A stretch of DNA of 6,103 nt from NCBI GenBank assembly GCA_948433815.1, contig CAOJDZ010000046.1, positions 1-6,103 of the forward strand. Reading direction: 5' to 3'. This DNA comes from an uncultured Clostridia bacterium (lineage in GTDB: Bacteria; Bacillota_I; Bacilli_A; RF39; UBA660). This document shows positions 5,375-6,103 of the stretch, piece by piece. Below the pieces are notes generated by a model, which saw only the letters and a list, made by a program, of their open reading frames with translations, had not been told where the DNA came from and did no database searches. The position numbers were made by a program, and so were the translations under genes. How positions within the stretch are numbered: the stretch's first letter is position 1; each line of letters opens with the position of its first letter.

Positions 5375-6103
5375 ATGAATTTAGTAGTTTATAACACAAT
5401 AACAAGACAAAAAGAGGAATTTAAAAGTTTAAATGAAGGACACGTTGGAATGTATGTATGTGGTCCAACTGTATACGGTTATCCACATTTAGGACATGCT
5501 AAAAGTTATGTATGCTTTGACGTAATTTATAGATATTTGTGTTACCTCGGATATAAAGTAAAATATGTTCAAAATATAACTGATGTAGGACATTTAGTAG
5601 GAGACATTGATAGTGGAGAAGACAAAATTGAGCGTCAAGCTAAACTAGAACAAATAGATCCAGTTGAAATAGCATATAAATACGAAAGCATTTACTTTGA
5701 TACTATGAGAGAATTAAATGTATTAAAGCCTACTATAAGTTGTCGTGCTACTGGGCATATTATTGAAATAATTGAAATGGTAGAAACTCTAGTAAAAAAA
5801 GGATATGCTTACGTAACTGATAAAGGAAACGTTTACTATAATGTAAGAAAATTTAAAAACTATGGGCGCCTTTCTAATAGAACATTAGATGAAACAGTAA
5901 GTGGTGAAAGAATAGAACTTGCTGATGATAAAGAAAATCCAGAAGATTTTGCTCTTTGGAAAAAAGCAGAAAATGGACATCTTATGAAATGGCCTTCACC
6001 TTGGGGACTTGGTTACCCTGGTTGGCATGTAGAATGTTCAGTAATGAGTAAAAAATATTTAGGTGACACTTTTGATATTCACGGAGGCGGCATGGATAAC
6101 ATA
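5375..6103 (+). CDS. cysS: Cysteinyl-tRNA synthetase, N-terminal half (runs off right edge)
   Basis: Class I aminoacyl-tRNA synthetase that charges tRNA-Cys with cysteine in the cytoplasm. I translated 243 codons without a stop; the full enzyme is usually about 460-490 residues, so the KMSKS loop and anticodon-binding part lie outside. Visible are MYVCGPTVYGYPHLGHA, with zinc ligand C29 and the HIGH-type motif H38-L-G-H41, then NITDVGHL, DFALWKK, SPWGLGYPGWHVECS with the second zinc ligand C221, and DIHGGGMD just before the edge. The remaining zinc ligands (HHENE region in E. coli) are not in view. From memory, the NITDVGHL...GEDKI stretch and the MKWPSPW region look closer to Bacteroidota CysRS than to the B. 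subtilis enzyme. MshC is unlikely given the overall match to CysRS. Divergent from the LtaS-like operon. Confidence 0.96.
   Translation, partial: MNLVVYNTITRQKEEFKSLNEGHVGMYVCGPTVYGYPHLGHAKSYVCFDVIYRYLCYLGYKVKYVQNITDVGHLVGDIDSGEDKIERQAKLEQIDPVEIAYKYESIYFDTMRELNVLKPTISCRATGHIIEIIEMVETLVKKGYAYVTDKGNVYYNVRKFKNYGRLSNRTLDETVSGERIELADDKENPEDFALWKKAENGHLMKWPSPWGLGYPGWHVECSVMSKKYLGDTFDIHGGGMDNI

Noticed and set aside
1..6103. Mollicute-type code with TGA as tryptophan
   Set aside because: Tryptophans in conserved places (such as PVDTW in OGG, PGWH in CysRS, WPESD in the LtaS-like protein) are TGG, and no reading frame needs TGA as sense.

Overview
The window is strongly AT-rich (by eye 25-30 % G+C, not counted). 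Genes are densely packed, all four visible stop codons are TAA, tryptophan is read from TGG, and Shine-Dalgarno sites are AGGAGG-like. Together with an LTA-synthase-family protein this suggests a low-GC member of the Bacillota, such as an uncultured gut Bacilli or Clostridia lineage, using the standard bacterial code. This placement is an inference; there is no rRNA or other marker to fix it.

Layout. Bases 1-1620 (minus strand) hold an ABC-2 type export operon. The ATPase gene (678-1616) overlaps by one base, in a TAATG junction, the permease gene that runs off the left edge. An extended -10 promoter lies at about 1639-1647. Bases 1655-1688 form an intrinsic terminator for the next minus-strand unit; its stem includes that unit's last stop codon.

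Bases 1685-5234 (minus strand) form a probable three-gene operon. In transcription order these are an LTA-synthase-family membrane transferase (3282-5234), an OGG1-type 8-oxoguanine DNA glycosylase (2431-3282, TAATG overlap), and a secreted, C-terminally membrane-anchored thioredoxin-fold protein with a CSHC active site (1685-2377). The operon promoter, another extended -10, lies at 5253-5261 inside a 10-bp inverted repeat.

Bases 5235-5374 are a divergent intergenic region. From it, cysS (cysteinyl-tRNA synthetase, plus strand) starts at 5375 and runs off the right edge. Its promoter leaves almost no 5' leader, so there is no T-box.

Working together. The transferase builds or decorates a cell-surface polymer outside the membrane. 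The CSHC protein is also predicted to act outside the membrane, and the transferase's catalytic domain has two cysteines ten residues apart, so a thiol-oxidation link between the two is a testable idea. The glycosylase repairs oxidised guanine in the cytoplasm; its place in the operon may only be positional. I see no mobile element, CRISPR array, RNA gene, phage gene or clear new multi-gene system here. The best leads are the cysteine pair beside the CSHC protein, the altered substrate pocket of the LtaS-like enzyme, and the Bacteroidota-like character of CysRS.
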